Source: Bacteroidales bacterium
GTDB taxonomy: Bacteria > Bacteroidota > Bacteroidia > Bacteroidales > WCHB1-69
Assembly (NCBI GenBank): GCA_012518765.1
Contig: JAAYRN010000210.1
Coordinates: 1-6,748 of the forward strand
Reading direction: 5' to 3'
DNA: 6,748 nt
Under the pieces are notes generated by a model. That model worked only from the letters and a program-made list of their open reading frames with translations, was not told where the DNA came from and did no database searches. Each line of letters opens with the position of its first letter. Position 1 is the stretch's first letter. This document shows positions 1-6,440 of this stretch, one piece after another. The position numbers and the translations under genes were made by a program.

Positions 1-467
1 ATATCATTCTCTATTTTTTTATTTAAAAAGTAAATAATATCATTGGCTATCTGACATGCTATTTGACAATCAACGTCCATAACTTCAATGGTAACATTGC
101 CGTAATATTTGTCTAATGTGGCTTTTATATTTTCATTATACTTGCGATACAATGAAGATTTATTCGGCAAATTATATCTTTCTCTGTAATTATATTTTTC
201 TATAATAGAGTCTTTTATATCTTGTGATTTACTCCAAAACAACACTTGTTTGGATGGACTTTCGTCCGATTTTGAACTTATACTATTAGGATAAAATGCT
301 ACTGTAGACTTGTATAATGGTTTTATAAACAAAGGGGATGTAAAAAACAAAGTCAAAGCAACCGATAGTATGACCAATCCTCCTATCCAGTATTTGTATT
401 TAAGCAAGAGTTGAAAATAATTAAACAAATCTATTGTTTGAAAATCTTTTTCCTTCGATTCTATCAT
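1..467 (-). CDS. Wzz-type polysaccharide chain-length determinant, N-terminal part (runs off window)
   Basis: This open frame starts at ATG 467-465 on the minus strand and continues past base 1, giving 155 visible codons without a stop. A short cytoplasmic N-terminus (residues 1-26, containing IDLFNYFQLLLKYKYW) leads into one membrane segment at about 27-48. A proline-containing stretch (PLFIKPLYKSTVAFYP, 45-60) and a polar, presumably periplasmic region follow. This N-in, TM1, 'P.YKS....YP' layout is typical of Wzz/FepE-like proteins, which sit in the inner membrane and set the length of O-antigen or capsule chains. The Bacteroidetes version usually also has a second C-terminal membrane segment, which would lie outside the window. 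The family call rests on recalled family features, not a search. It is transcribed divergently from pdxA. The frame stays open upstream to 584, so TTG at 521 or 509 is a possible alternative start. ATG 467 is preferred because it follows an A-rich stretch typical of Bacteroidetes starts. Confidence 0.8.
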   Translation of the reverse strand, partial: MIESKEKDFQTIDLFNYFQLLLKYKYWIGGLVILSVALTLFFTSPLFIKPLYKSTVAFYPNSISSKSDESPSKQVLFWSKSQDIKDSIIEKYNYRERYNLPNKSSLYRKYNENIKATLDKYYGNVTIEVMDVDCQIACQIANDIIYFLNKKIEND

Positions 468-535
468 TTTTTTTGAATTATTTAACTTTGTTTCTGTGTT
501 TTTACTCAAACTGCGTACCAAAAAACCACAATTTG

Positions 536-543
536 CAAAAGTA
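536..543 (-). promoter_or_regulatory. Candidate -7 promoter box of the Wzz-type gene
   Basis: Read on the minus strand the bases are TACTTTTG followed by C, matching the Bacteroidetes primary sigma -7 consensus TAnnTTTG. No TTTG -33 box sits at the expected distance of about 19-21 bases; the nearest upstream TTTTG is about 32 bases away. A start site near 530 would give a leader of roughly 60 bases before ATG 467, or a very short leader if TTG 521 were used. Confidence 0.5.
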
Positions 544-680
544 CTTATTATTTCTATATCTTTCTTTTTTTTTGACAAAAACTATTTAACAAAGAATATA
601 ATTGTATTTTATAGTCTCAAATTGGTATTTGTTTTTTTATAAAAAATGAAAAAAGCATCCCATACTACGAGGAATTATAG

Positions 681-688
681 TATTTTTG
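681..688 (+). promoter_or_regulatory. Candidate -7 promoter box of the pdxA-murF/alr operon
   Basis: TATTTTTG matches the Bacteroidetes -7 consensus TAnnTTTG and sits 27 bases before the pdxA ATG. It is embedded in TAGTATTTTTGCA (678-690), which recurs exactly before the small gene at 4288-4300. A start site a few bases downstream would give a leader of about 20 bases. No clear TTTG -33 element is visible 19-21 bases upstream. The box also overlaps TTG 686, which argues against that codon as a translation start. Confidence 0.6.
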
Positions 689-715
689 CAAGTAAATAAA
701 TATAATAAGATTATT

Positions 716-1741
716 ATGACAAATAAATCAATAGTTGTTGGAATCACGCACGGAGACGTTAACAGTATCAGCTATGAAATTATTATGAAAACTCTTAGCG
801 ACAATCGAATGATGGAACTGTGCTGTCCCATTGTGTATGGTTCATCGAAAGTGGCTTCATATTACAGAAAGATAATGACAAAAAGTATTGATCAAAATTT
901 TAGATTCAATATCATTAAACACGCCAAACAGGCTACACTAAAAAGACCTAATTTGATAAATATCATGGAAGATGAGATAAAAATCGATATAGGTAAAATA
1001 ACCCCCATAGCTGGCGAAACATCACGATTAGCATTGGAAATGGCTGTAAAAGACGCTATGGAGGAAAATATTGACGTTTTAGTTACCTGCCCAATCAACA
1101 AACAAAACGTATATGCCGACTCGTTTAAATATTCAGGACATACAGAATACTTTGCTGCTGCCACAAACACTCATAATTTTGTAATGCTAATGATAGCCGA
1201 TGCTATACGAATAGGAACTATTACAACACACTGCCCTCTATCCGAAGTATCTAAAATCATTACTAAAAAACTAATCATAGAAAAATTAAAGGTATTAAAC
1301 CATAGTCTCATTTATGACTTTGGAATCATGAAACCTCGCATTGCTGTTTTATCATTAAATCCACATGCGGGCGATGATGGCTTATTTGGCACCGAAGAAC
1401 AAAACATCATTACGCCTGCCATACAAGAGTGTTTTGATAATAAAATCTATGCTTTCGGTCCCTTCCCTGCTGATGGATTATTTGGCTCAGGTGAATTTAA
1501 AAAGTATGATGCCGTATTGGCTATGTATCACGACCAAGCCATGATTCCTTTCAAACTACTATCCTTTGACGAGGGAGTAAACTACACCGCTGGTTTACCC
1601 TTTATCCGCACATCTCCCGCACACGGAAGTGCTATGGATATAGCTGGCAAAGATATGGCTTCACACAATTCCTTACGAAACGCTATTTATTTAGCCTGCG
1701 ATATTTATAAAAACAGAAAAAGCATGCAAACAGCTGAATAA
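716..1741 (+). CDS. pdxA: 4-hydroxythreonine-4-phosphate dehydrogenase PdxA
   Basis: PdxA is a cytoplasmic NAD-dependent enzyme that oxidises and decarboxylates 4-phosphohydroxy-L-threonine. The product, 3-amino-1-hydroxyacetone 1-phosphate, is used by PdxJ to make pyridoxine phosphate in the DXP-dependent vitamin B6 pathway. The protein has 341 residues, close to the usual 330-350. Visible motifs are GITHGD (9-14), VTCPINK (123-129), SGHTEYF (140-146), TTHCPL (170-175), NPHAGDDG (215-222), MYHDQ (270-274) and GLPFIRTSPAHG (293-304). The metal-binding histidines align as H172, H217 and H272, with the same 45- and 55-residue spacings as H166, H211 and H266 of the E. coli enzyme. Substrate-site residues H142, T143, K280, N289 and R298 also fit the constant offset of six. 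ATG 716 is chosen over the in-frame TTG at 686 because that codon lies inside the -7 box. The N-terminal loop reads NSISYE where relatives usually have a Gly-x-Gly form. The gene lies 13 bases before murF/alr, probably in one operon. Confidence 0.95.
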   Translation: MTNKSIVVGITHGDVNSISYEIIMKTLSDNRMMELCCPIVYGSSKVASYYRKIMTKSIDQNFRFNIIKHAKQATLKRPNLINIMEDEIKIDIGKITPIAGETSRLALEMAVKDAMEENIDVLVTCPINKQNVYADSFKYSGHTEYFAAATNTHNFVMLMIADAIRIGTITTHCPLSEVSKIITKKLIIEKLKVLNHSLIYDFGIMKPRIAVLSLNPHAGDDGLFGTEEQNIITPAIQECFDNKIYAFGPFPADGLFGSGEFKKYDAVLAMYHDQAMIPFKLLSFDEGVNYTAGLPFIRTSPAHGSAMDIAGKDMASHNSLRNAIYLACDIYKNRKSMQTAE

Positions 1742-1754
1742 TAGAACTAAACCT

Positions 1755-4238
1755 ATGATATCTGCATATACTATATCTGGCATAGCCAACATTATTAATG
1801 GAGATTTAATTCAATCAAACGATCCCAACTTTATAATTAGAGAATTGGCTTTTGATAGTCGTAAAATTCAACACGAATCTAATATTTTGTTTTTTGCCTT
1901 GGTAAGCAGCAGAAACGACGGACATAAATATATAGGTGATTTATACACAAAAAACATACAAAACTATATCGTAAATCGTTCGTTTAAAGATGTAGATAAA
2001 TTTCCCGAAGCCAATTTTATTCAAGTAGATGACACCCTAAAAGCACTGCAAACCTTAGCAAAACACCACCGCAAACAATTTCGCATCCCCGTCATAGGAA
2101 TAACCGGAAGCAACGGAAAAACAGCCGTCAAAGAATGGCTATACCAACTGTTATGCGACAATTATACCATTACCTATTCACCCAATAGTTTTAACTCGCA
2201 AATAGGTGTTCCTCTTTCTATTTGGAACCTACACTCCAACTCGCAATTAGGAATATTTGAAGCAGGTATATCCAAACCCGACGAAATGAATATCCTAAAA
2301 GAAATCGTAGAGCCTACCATTGGCATACTCACCAACGTAGGAACCGCCCACGACGAACATTTTATGGATATAAAACAAAAAATAGGCGAAAAATTAAACC
2401 TCTTCCGCAACGTAGAAACACTGATATACTGCACCGATAACGGCTTGATTACGGAGGTATTGATGCGAACCGAATTAACAAAAAAAATCAAACTATTTAC
2501 ATGGAGTCGTAAAAAAGATACCGCCGATTTATATGTAAAAAACATAGACAAGCAGAATAATTCAACCGAAATAACAGGTGTTTATAACCAACAAAATATC
2601 AAAATTAAAATCCCATTCATCGACGATGCTGCTATAGAAAACACCATTCAATGTTGGGCTTGTATGCTTTTGTTAGGTTTTTCAAACGATATTATTGCAG
2701 ATAGAATCAACAGGTTGACTCCTATATCTATGCGTTTAGAAATGAAGCAGGGAATCAACAGATGTATGATTATCAACGACACTTACAACTCCGATATAAA
2801 CTCCTTACAAATCGCCCTTGATTTAATGATTAATCAAAAACAATTTCAAAAAAGAACCGTCATTTTATCCGACATTCTACAAAGTAGAAGTTCTGAATAT
2901 GAACTATACAATGAAATTGCAGATTTATTAAAAACCAAAGAAATACAAAAAATAATAGGCATAGGAGAAGCTATTTCAAGGCAAGCAAATAGCTTTACCA
3001 TTGAAAAAGAGTTTTACAAAACCACCAATGATTTTTTCTCCGATTTTAATTTATCCAAAGTCGAAAACGAAATTATTTTAATTAAAGGAGCACGCAGTTT
3101 CAATTTTGAACGTATTTCAAACTACTTAGAACTCAAATCACACGAAACAGTATTGGATGTTGATTTAAATGCTCTTGTTAACAACTTAAATTACTACCGA
3201 TCGCTCCTACATACCGACACCAAAATAATGGCTATGGTAAAAGCTTTCGGCTACGGAATAGGTGATATTGATATTGCCAACGAACTACAATATCACAAAA
3301 TAGATTACCTAACTGTAGCCTATGCTGACGAAGGGATAGAATTGAAAAACAAAAATATACACACCCCTATCATGGTTATGAATCCCGAAGAACGGAGCAT
3401 TGAATCTATTTTAAAATACCAACTCCAACCCGAAGTCTATAGTTTTCGTATACTTCACCTAATTATACAAGCTATGGAACACAACCCACAAATCCCTCAC
3501 ATCAATGTCCACCTTAAAATAGATACAGGTATGCACCGATTGGGATTTGAAAAACAAAATTTGGGAGAATTATTGCTTCTCTTGTCCCAAAATCCAAAAA
3601 TAATTATCGAAAGCATATTTTCACATTTAGCCGCAGCCGATGATCCCAAAGAAGATATATTTACACGCCAGCAAGCTAATTTATTTTCAGAATGTTACGA
3701 TATTATTAGCAATCATATAGGTTATAAACCCATCAAACATATCACCAATTCGATAGGAACTATACGTTTTCCTGAATATCAATTCGATATGGTTAGACTC
3801 GGAATAGGATTGTTTGGAATAAATGCTTTTGCCAATCCAACTAAATTAGAAAATGTAGCAAGCCTGCGAACCATTATTTCTCAAATTAAATACATTAAAA
3901 AAGGAGATACTGTAGGCTACAACCGTGAATATACAGCCGTGCAAAATATGACATTAGCCACTATTCCTATAGGCTATGCCGATGGTTTTCCACGTAGTTT
4001 GGGCAAAGGAAACGGCGTAGTATTGATAAATAATCAATTGGCGAAAATAATAGGCAATGTCTGCATGGATATGTCAATGGTCGATATTACTCATATTCAA
4101 GCCAAAGAAGGAGATACTGTCCTTATTTTTGGCAAAGAAATCAGCATACAACAAGTAGCCAAAACATCAAAACGAACAGAGTACGAAGTCCTTACAAGCA
4201 TATCTCAACGTGTAAAAAGAGTATTTATACAAAGCTAA
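1755..4238 (+). CDS. murF/alr: Bifunctional MurF ligase / alanine racemase fusion
   Basis: This 827-residue cytoplasmic protein joins two peptidoglycan precursor enzymes. The N-terminal half (about 1-455) is MurF, which adds D-Ala-D-Ala to UDP-MurNAc-tripeptide using ATP. It shows the P-loop GITGSNGKT (115-123, with K122), SFNSQIGVP (145-153), FEAGISKPDEM (168-178), TNVGTAH (193-199), NDTYNSD (341-347), LSDILQS (371-377) and KGARSF (444-449). The C-terminal half (about 463-827) is a PLP-dependent alanine racemase. It shows the cofactor lysine K496 in MVKAFGYG, HLKIDTGMHRLGF (586-598), HITNSIGTIRFP (662-673), the GYADG motif (740-744) with catalytic Y741, and CMDMSMVD (770-777). Both halves look intact. 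In the cofactor loop, KAFGYG replaces the common KANAYG, a variant I recall from Bacteroidetes. The fusion is known in this phylum, where proteins of about 820 residues carry the same double name. The two activities are not consecutive, since a separate Ddl must act between them. Confidence 0.95.
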   Translation: MISAYTISGIANIINGDLIQSNDPNFIIRELAFDSRKIQHESNILFFALVSSRNDGHKYIGDLYTKNIQNYIVNRSFKDVDKFPEANFIQVDDTLKALQTLAKHHRKQFRIPVIGITGSNGKTAVKEWLYQLLCDNYTITYSPNSFNSQIGVPLSIWNLHSNSQLGIFEAGISKPDEMNILKEIVEPTIGILTNVGTAHDEHFMDIKQKIGEKLNLFRNVETLIYCTDNGLITEVLMRTELTKKIKLFTWSRKKDTADLYVKNIDKQNNSTEITGVYNQQNIKIKIPFIDDAAIENTIQCWACMLLLGFSNDIIADRINRLTPISMRLEMKQGINRCMIINDTYNSDINSLQIALDLMINQKQFQKRTVILSDILQSRSSEYELYNEIADLLKTKEIQKIIGIGEAISRQANSFTIEKEFYKTTNDFFSDFNLSKVENEIILIKGARSFNFERISNYLELKSHETVLDVDLNALVNNLNYYRSLLHTDTKIMAMVKAFGYGIGDIDIANELQYHKIDYLTVAYADEGIELKNKNIHTPIMVMNPEERSIESILKYQLQPEVYSFRILHLIIQAMEHNPQIPHINVHLKIDTGMHRLGFEKQNLGELLLLLSQNPKIIIESIFSHLAAADDPKEDIFTRQQANLFSECYDIISNHIGYKPIKHITNSIGTIRFPEYQFDMVRLGIGLFGINAFANPTKLENVASLRTIISQIKYIKKGDTVGYNREYTAVQNMTLATIPIGYADGFPRSLGKGNGVVLINNQLAKIIGNVCMDMSMVDITHIQAKEGDTVLIFGKEISIQQVAKTSKRTEYEVLTSISQRVKRVFIQS

Positions 4239-4290
4239 ACAGAAAGCATTAAACATTACATATACTTACGCTCAGCCATAAAAATTTTAG

Positions 4291-4298
4291 TATTTTTG
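4291..4298 (+). promoter_or_regulatory. Candidate -7 promoter box before the small protein-mutL-HD unit
   Basis: TATTTTTG matches the Bacteroidetes -7 consensus TAnnTTTG and lies in the 80-base gap after murF/alr, 20 bases before ATG 4319. The surrounding 13 bases TAGTATTTTTGCA (4288-4300) are identical to those around the pdxA box. No TTTG -33 element is visible at the proper distance. The expected leader is only about 15 bases and has no Shine-Dalgarno sequence. Confidence 0.6.
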
Positions 4299-4318
4299 CA
4301 CATATAAAAAAACGAAAA

Positions 4319-4561
4319 ATGATATTTAAAACAAAACGACACCAACCAAGGAAGTTTAACTACACCCCTCGTTACTACGATAAGAAAAAGGAAGACATGA
4401 AGCATGAGAAAATAAGACGAGGCGAAGACCCTAATATTGAATTTCGTGAACGCTTGCATGTGAGCTTGCAAGAAAAAAGAAAAATGAAACAAAAATCCAA
4501 TACCCGTATCTTGGTTTGGGTTGCTCTCTTAATTTTATTGTTATACTTTATGTTTTTTTAA
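4319..4561 (+). CDS. Small tail-anchored membrane protein, function unknown
   Basis: This 80-residue protein has a strongly basic and charged N-terminal part (residues 1-62, with many K and R) and a single hydrophobic segment at the extreme C-terminus (about 63-80, ending LLILLLYFMFF). By the positive-inside rule the charged part should lie in the cytoplasm, held to the membrane by its tail. The most distinctive stretch is RKFNYTPRYYD (11-21). I recall small Bacteroidetes proteins with a similar KFxYTPRYYD start and C-terminal membrane segment near mutL, some labelled 'riboflavin synthase subunit beta'. Nothing here resembles lumazine or riboflavin synthase, so that name should not be carried over. 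The gene is supported by its own promoter box, an ATG at a suitable distance and a 2-base gap to mutL. A run of seven T (4553-4559) directly precedes the stop. The function is not known to me; the mutL linkage may be purely positional. Confidence 0.8.
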   Translation: MIFKTKRHQPRKFNYTPRYYDKKKEDMKHEKIRRGEDPNIEFRERLHVSLQEKRKMKQKSNTRILVWVALLILLLYFMFF

Positions 4562-4563
4562 TC

Positions 4564-6438
4564 ATGTCTGACATTATACATCTACTCCCCGATTCCGTTG
4601 CTAATCAGATTGCTGCTGGCGAAGTCATTCAGCGACCCGCTTCGGTTGTAAAAGAATTATTAGAAAATGCCGTAGACGCAAAAGCTACTTCCATTGAACT
4701 CATCATCAAAGATTCGGGGCGTACGCTTATCCAAGTAGTAGACAATGGAATAGGCATGAGCGATACCGATGCTCGCTTGTGTTTTGAACGCCACGCTACA
4801 TCAAAAATAATACAGGTAGAAGATATTTTCACCTTGCATACCAAGGGATTTCGAGGTGAAGCACTCGCATCCATAGCAGCCATTGCACACGTAGAATTAA
4901 AAACAAAAACCTCAAACTCAGACATTGGCACACACTTAGCCCTAAGCGGTTCACAATGTACAGAGCAAACTCCTTGTCAGTGCGAAACAGGAACTTCATT
5001 TGCTGTCAAAAACCTATTCTACAACGTACCTGCTCGTCGAAATTTTTTAAAATCGGACAATGTTGAATATTCCCACATAGTAGAAGAATTTGTTCGCATA
5101 GCTTTGGTACATCCCGAAATAAGTTTTTCGCTTTATCACAACGACAAACAAGAGCATCATCTACCAAAATCATCTCTAAAACAACGAATTATCAATTATT
5201 TTGGCAGTAACTATAACGAACGCTTACTCCCCTTGGAGCAAGAAAGCGAATTAGTCAATATCAGCGGTTTTATAGGGAAACCCGAATCAGCAAAAAAAAC
5301 ACGAGGCGAACAATACCTATTTGTAAACGAAAGATTTATAAAACATCCCTATTTTCACCATGCCATTTGCAACGCTATGGAAGAGCTGATTCCAGCCAAA
5401 CACTTCCCCACCTATTTTATATACCTTGAAGTTGACCCCGCACAAATAGACATAAACATACACCCAACCAAAACAGAAGTAAAATTCAAGGAAGAAAAAT
5501 TTATTTACTCCATTTTACGTTCAACCGTCAAACACAGCTTGGGAAACTTTAATTTATCATCACAACAAATTGATTTTGACAATATTTCTCCTATAGACTT
5601 TAGTGCCATTGGAGGTAATAAAATACCTAAGGAGCCTAAAATACACACCAACCCTGATTACAATCCATTTTCCACACAAAAACCTGAAGGAAAAATATTT
5701 AAAACCTCATCTCCTTTCAAAAACAACAAACAAGACGAAGTAGCATGGTCGAAAATTTACGAAGGACTAAAAGAAAATATTCCAGACGAAATACTACCCT
5801 ACATTACCGACGAACAACTGAAACTACACGATGACTTAGAAAATAAAATCCACAACGAAGAGGAAGAAGAAATAAGCGAAACCATGCTGTTTCAAACACT
5901 TAATAAGTATATCGTGGTTAGAATCATGTCTGGATTTATGATTGTAGACCAAGAAGCCGCATCGGAACGTATTCTGTATGAACGTTTTTTAGAGCGTATC
6001 AACCAGCAAAAAATAGATATTCAAAAACTCCTGTTTCCCGAATCACTCACATTTGCCCCTCAAGATGCAGCTATTATTTCTGAACTCCTCCCCGATTTTA
6101 CCTCATTAGGTTTTGATATGGAAGTTTTCGGAAAAAACACCTTTATACTCAATGGAATACCTGCCGATTTCAAGGAAAATGATGTACAAAAAGTAATGGA
6201 AGGCTTATTAGAAGCCTATAAAAACAATTTAATTTCACTCCGCCTAAGTCGAAAAAATAATTTGGCTCATTCAATGGCTAAAACGTTGTGTGTAAAAAAA
6301 GGAAAAATATTAACTTACGAAGAAATGAGCGAAATTATACGCCTATTACTCACCAGCGAAGCTCCCGAAATTTCACCCAGTGGCAAAAGGATTTTTGTCT
6401 TGTACAACGAAAAAGAAATTACCCTTTTATTTCAATAA
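4564..6438 (+). CDS. mutL: DNA mismatch repair protein MutL
   Basis: MutL is the ATP-driven matchmaker that links MutS mismatch recognition to downstream repair steps. The protein has 624 residues, a normal length. The N-terminal GHKL ATPase domain (about 1-325) is complete: ELLENAVDA (31-39, catalytic E34), DNGIGM (60-65), ERHATSK (75-81), GFRGEALASI (95-104), LFYNVPARR (151-159) and HPTKTEVKF (300-308, with K303). A poorly conserved linker (about 325-437) ends in an acidic run (EEEEE, 432-436). The C-terminal dimerisation domain (about 440-624) has QKLLFP (487-492), resembling the beta-clamp-binding QPLLIP of E. coli MutL. Its endonuclease motif is altered: DQEAASERILYE (462-473) replaces DQHAxxExxxxE, and SPSGKR (604-609) stands where CPHGRP is expected. 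ATG 4564 is chosen over an in-frame TTG at 4516, because the extension would overlap the small gene and add an unrelated hydrophobic leader before the conserved IHLLPDSVANQIAAGEV start. Confidence 0.96.
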   Translation: MSDIIHLLPDSVANQIAAGEVIQRPASVVKELLENAVDAKATSIELIIKDSGRTLIQVVDNGIGMSDTDARLCFERHATSKIIQVEDIFTLHTKGFRGEALASIAAIAHVELKTKTSNSDIGTHLALSGSQCTEQTPCQCETGTSFAVKNLFYNVPARRNFLKSDNVEYSHIVEEFVRIALVHPEISFSLYHNDKQEHHLPKSSLKQRIINYFGSNYNERLLPLEQESELVNISGFIGKPESAKKTRGEQYLFVNERFIKHPYFHHAICNAMEELIPAKHFPTYFIYLEVDPAQIDINIHPTKTEVKFKEEKFIYSILRSTVKHSLGNFNLSSQQIDFDNISPIDFSAIGGNKIPKEPKIHTNPDYNPFSTQKPEGKIFKTSSPFKNNKQDEVAWSKIYEGLKENIPDEILPYITDEQLKLHDDLENKIHNEEEEEISETMLFQTLNKYIVVRIMSGFMIVDQEAASERILYERFLERINQQKIDIQKLLFPESLTFAPQDAAIISELLPDFTSLGFDMEVFGKNTFILNGIPADFKENDVQKVMEGLLEAYKNNLISLRLSRKNNLAHSMAKTLCVKKGKILTYEEMSEIIRLLLTSEAPEISPSGKRIFVLYNEKEITLLFQ

Positions 6439-6440
6439 AC

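Larger units (their letters stand above)
468..715. other. Divergent AT-rich intergenic region
   Basis: This stretch separates the leftward Wzz-type gene from rightward pdxA and is very AT-rich, with T and A tracts (for example the T-run at 565-573 and the T/A tract around 632-646). It holds one -7-like box pointing outward on each strand, listed separately. I see no tRNA, riboswitch-like conserved core, strong hairpin terminator or convincing small gene in it. Confidence 0.6.

Noticed and set aside
632..646. T/A tract resembling a palindrome, considered as a terminator or operator
   Set aside because: It consists only of A/T bases without a GC stem or loop and is expected by chance in such AT-rich intergenic DNA.
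686..715. Possible 10-residue N-terminal extension of PdxA from TTG 686
   Set aside because: TTG 686 lies within the TATTTTTG -7 box, so it would not be in the transcript from that promoter, and the conserved protein begins just after ATG 716.
892..1170. Antisense open frame inside pdxA
   Set aside because: It lies wholly opposite a strongly conserved gene and has no recognisable motif or promoter; it is a shadow frame.
2174..2551. Antisense open frame inside murF/alr
   Set aside because: It is opposite conserved MurF coding sequence and has no recognisable motif; it is a shadow frame.
3900..4120. Repeated GGAGATACTGT stretches in the racemase part
   Set aside because: Both copies encode a GDTV peptide in beta-strand-like parts of the same domain; two short copies are not a meaningful repeat.
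4239..4290. Possible terminator after murF/alr
   Set aside because: I found no stable stem followed by a T-run; only the promoter box further on could be supported.
4256..4492. Antisense open frame across the promoter gap and the small gene
   Set aside because: The plus-strand gene is better supported by its promoter box, charge and membrane pattern and tight junction with mutL.
4516..4563. Possible 16-residue hydrophobic extension of MutL from TTG 4516
   Set aside because: It overlaps the small membrane protein gene in another frame; MutL proteins normally begin close to the IHLLPDSVANQIAAGEV motif, as ATG 4564 gives.
4629..4931. Antisense open frame inside mutL
   Set aside because: It is opposite the most conserved ATPase motifs of MutL and so is a by-product of that coding sequence.
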